Assembly (NCBI RefSeq): GCF_003201605.1
Contig: NZ_QJJR01000002.1
Location: forward strand, 93,804-157,803
Origin: Streptohalobacillus salinus
GTDB taxonomy: Bacteria > Bacillota > Bacilli > Bacillales > Amphibacillaceae
DNA length: 64,000 bases
Direction of reading: 5' to 3'
The notes below the pieces were generated by a model. The model made no database searches. It had not been told where the DNA came from and was given only the letters and a program-made list of their open reading frames with translations. The position numbers and the translations under genes were made by a program. Shown here piece after piece: positions 63,673 to 64,000 of this stretch. Position 1 is the stretch's first letter. The number at the start of each line of letters is the position of its first letter.

Positions 63673-64000
63673 TTAATCTCCTTCTATGTCCTCATAAGCG
63701 ACTGTTTTTTGCACCAACACTTCATCATCGCGTTCAACACGATACGTTGCAATTTGGTCCGGTTCAATAACCATGCGAATTGTAAACGTCGTATCTTCGA
63801 CAATCATTTCGGTTTCATACAAATCAGTTAAGGCATGATCGCGATCATCAATGAATAGTCGAACTTCTTGAGGAATGGTTTCAGGTTCCGGTTCGTCTGG
63901 ATCTTCTGTTGATTCCAGTTCATCTAATGTGTAAGGTACTGTCACTGTTACTTCATGGGTTAATGGCGGTTGTTCTTCTTCGCCAAGAGAAATGACAAGT
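63673..64000 (-). CDS. prkC: Ser/Thr protein kinase PrkC, C-terminal end (runs off window)
   Basis: The frame is open to the right edge; only the last 108 residues are seen. A beta-rich, acidic extracytoplasmic segment (VTVTVPYTLDELESTEDPDE, VRLFIDDRDHALTDLYETEM) resembles the post-PASTA C-terminus of Bacillus PrkC. No kinase or PASTA repeat is in view, so the call depends on synteny (prpC-prkC-rsgA-rpe-thiN) and similarity of this tail. Confidence 0.8.
   Translation of the reverse strand, partial: LVISLGEEEQPPLTHEVTVTVPYTLDELESTEDPDEPEPETIPQEVRLFIDDRDHALTDLYETEMIVEDTTFTIRMVIEPDQIATYRVERDDEVLVQKTVAYEDIEGD

Overview
The window is a piece of a low-GC Gram-positive (Bacillota, Bacillaceae-type) chromosome. 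Gene order follows the Bacillus subtilis block prkC - rsgA - rpe - thiN - rpmB - asp23/fakA - sdaAB/AA - recG - fapR-plsX-fabD-fabG-acpP - rnc - smc - ftsY - ylxM-ffh - rpsP - khpA - rimM-trmD - rplS - (signal peptidase) - rbgA - rnhB - ylqG-ylqH - dprA - topA - xerC-hslV-hslU-codY - fla/che operon - rpsB. It is read here from the opposite strand, so almost everything is on the minus strand. Only rpmB and a small DUF1128 gene are on plus. I see no mobile element, prophage, CRISPR, tRNA or rRNA gene; the window is conserved core genome. Absences at this locus relative to B. subtilis gene order (recalled from memory) are sucCD (between ylqH and dprA), trmFO (between topA and xerC), ylqD (between khpA and rimM) and spoVM (between thiN and rpmB). 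Together with a damaged serine dehydratase subunit this fits a reduced, possibly fermentative and perhaps non-sporulating motile bacillus. Halolactibacillus or Amphibacillus relatives come to mind, but that is inference from gene content and not an identification.

Region 1 (1-28953) is a nearly gapless fla/che operon read right to left: flgB, flgC, fliE, fliF, fliG, fliH, fliI, fliJ, ylxF, fliK, flgD, a TIGR02530-type gene, flgE, flbD, fliL, fliM, fliY, cheY, fliO, fliP, fliQ, fliR, flhB, flhA, flhF, flhG, cheB, cheA, cheW, cheC, cheD, sigD. Two genes not found there in B. subtilis follow (a DUF342/FapA-like protein and an unknown charged 100-residue protein), then swrB and the start of rpsB. 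The operon encodes the basal body, rod, hook, export apparatus, C-ring/switch, chemotaxis phosphorelay and flagellar sigma factor. It is driven by a good vegetative promoter (29002-29030) in a 525-base spacer behind the codY terminator.

Region 2 (29424-36554) holds the codY regulator, the HslUV protease and XerC, transcribed from a perfect-consensus sigma-A promoter at 33321-33349, then topA and dprA. Region 3 (36738-41777) holds a second FliK-like/FlhB-C-like pair (ylqG-ylqH), rnhB, rbgA, a type I signal peptidase and rplS. Region 4 (41778-50291) is translation and protein targeting: trmD, rimM, khpA, rpsP, ffh, ylxM, ftsY, plus smc. Region 5 (50410-55115) contains DUF1128, rnc and the FapR-controlled fatty acid and phospholipid genes with a recognisable FapR box. 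Region 6 (55123-64000) contains recG, a serine dehydratase pair whose alpha subunit has an in-frame internal deletion, fakA/asp23, rpmB, thiN, rpe, rsgA and the 3' end of prkC.

Transcription units are separated by ten clear hairpins. Several genes start with TTG (cheC, flgD, hslU, xerC, fabG, DUF1128) or GTG (fabD, fakA). Start sites were chosen by Shine-Dalgarno spacing.
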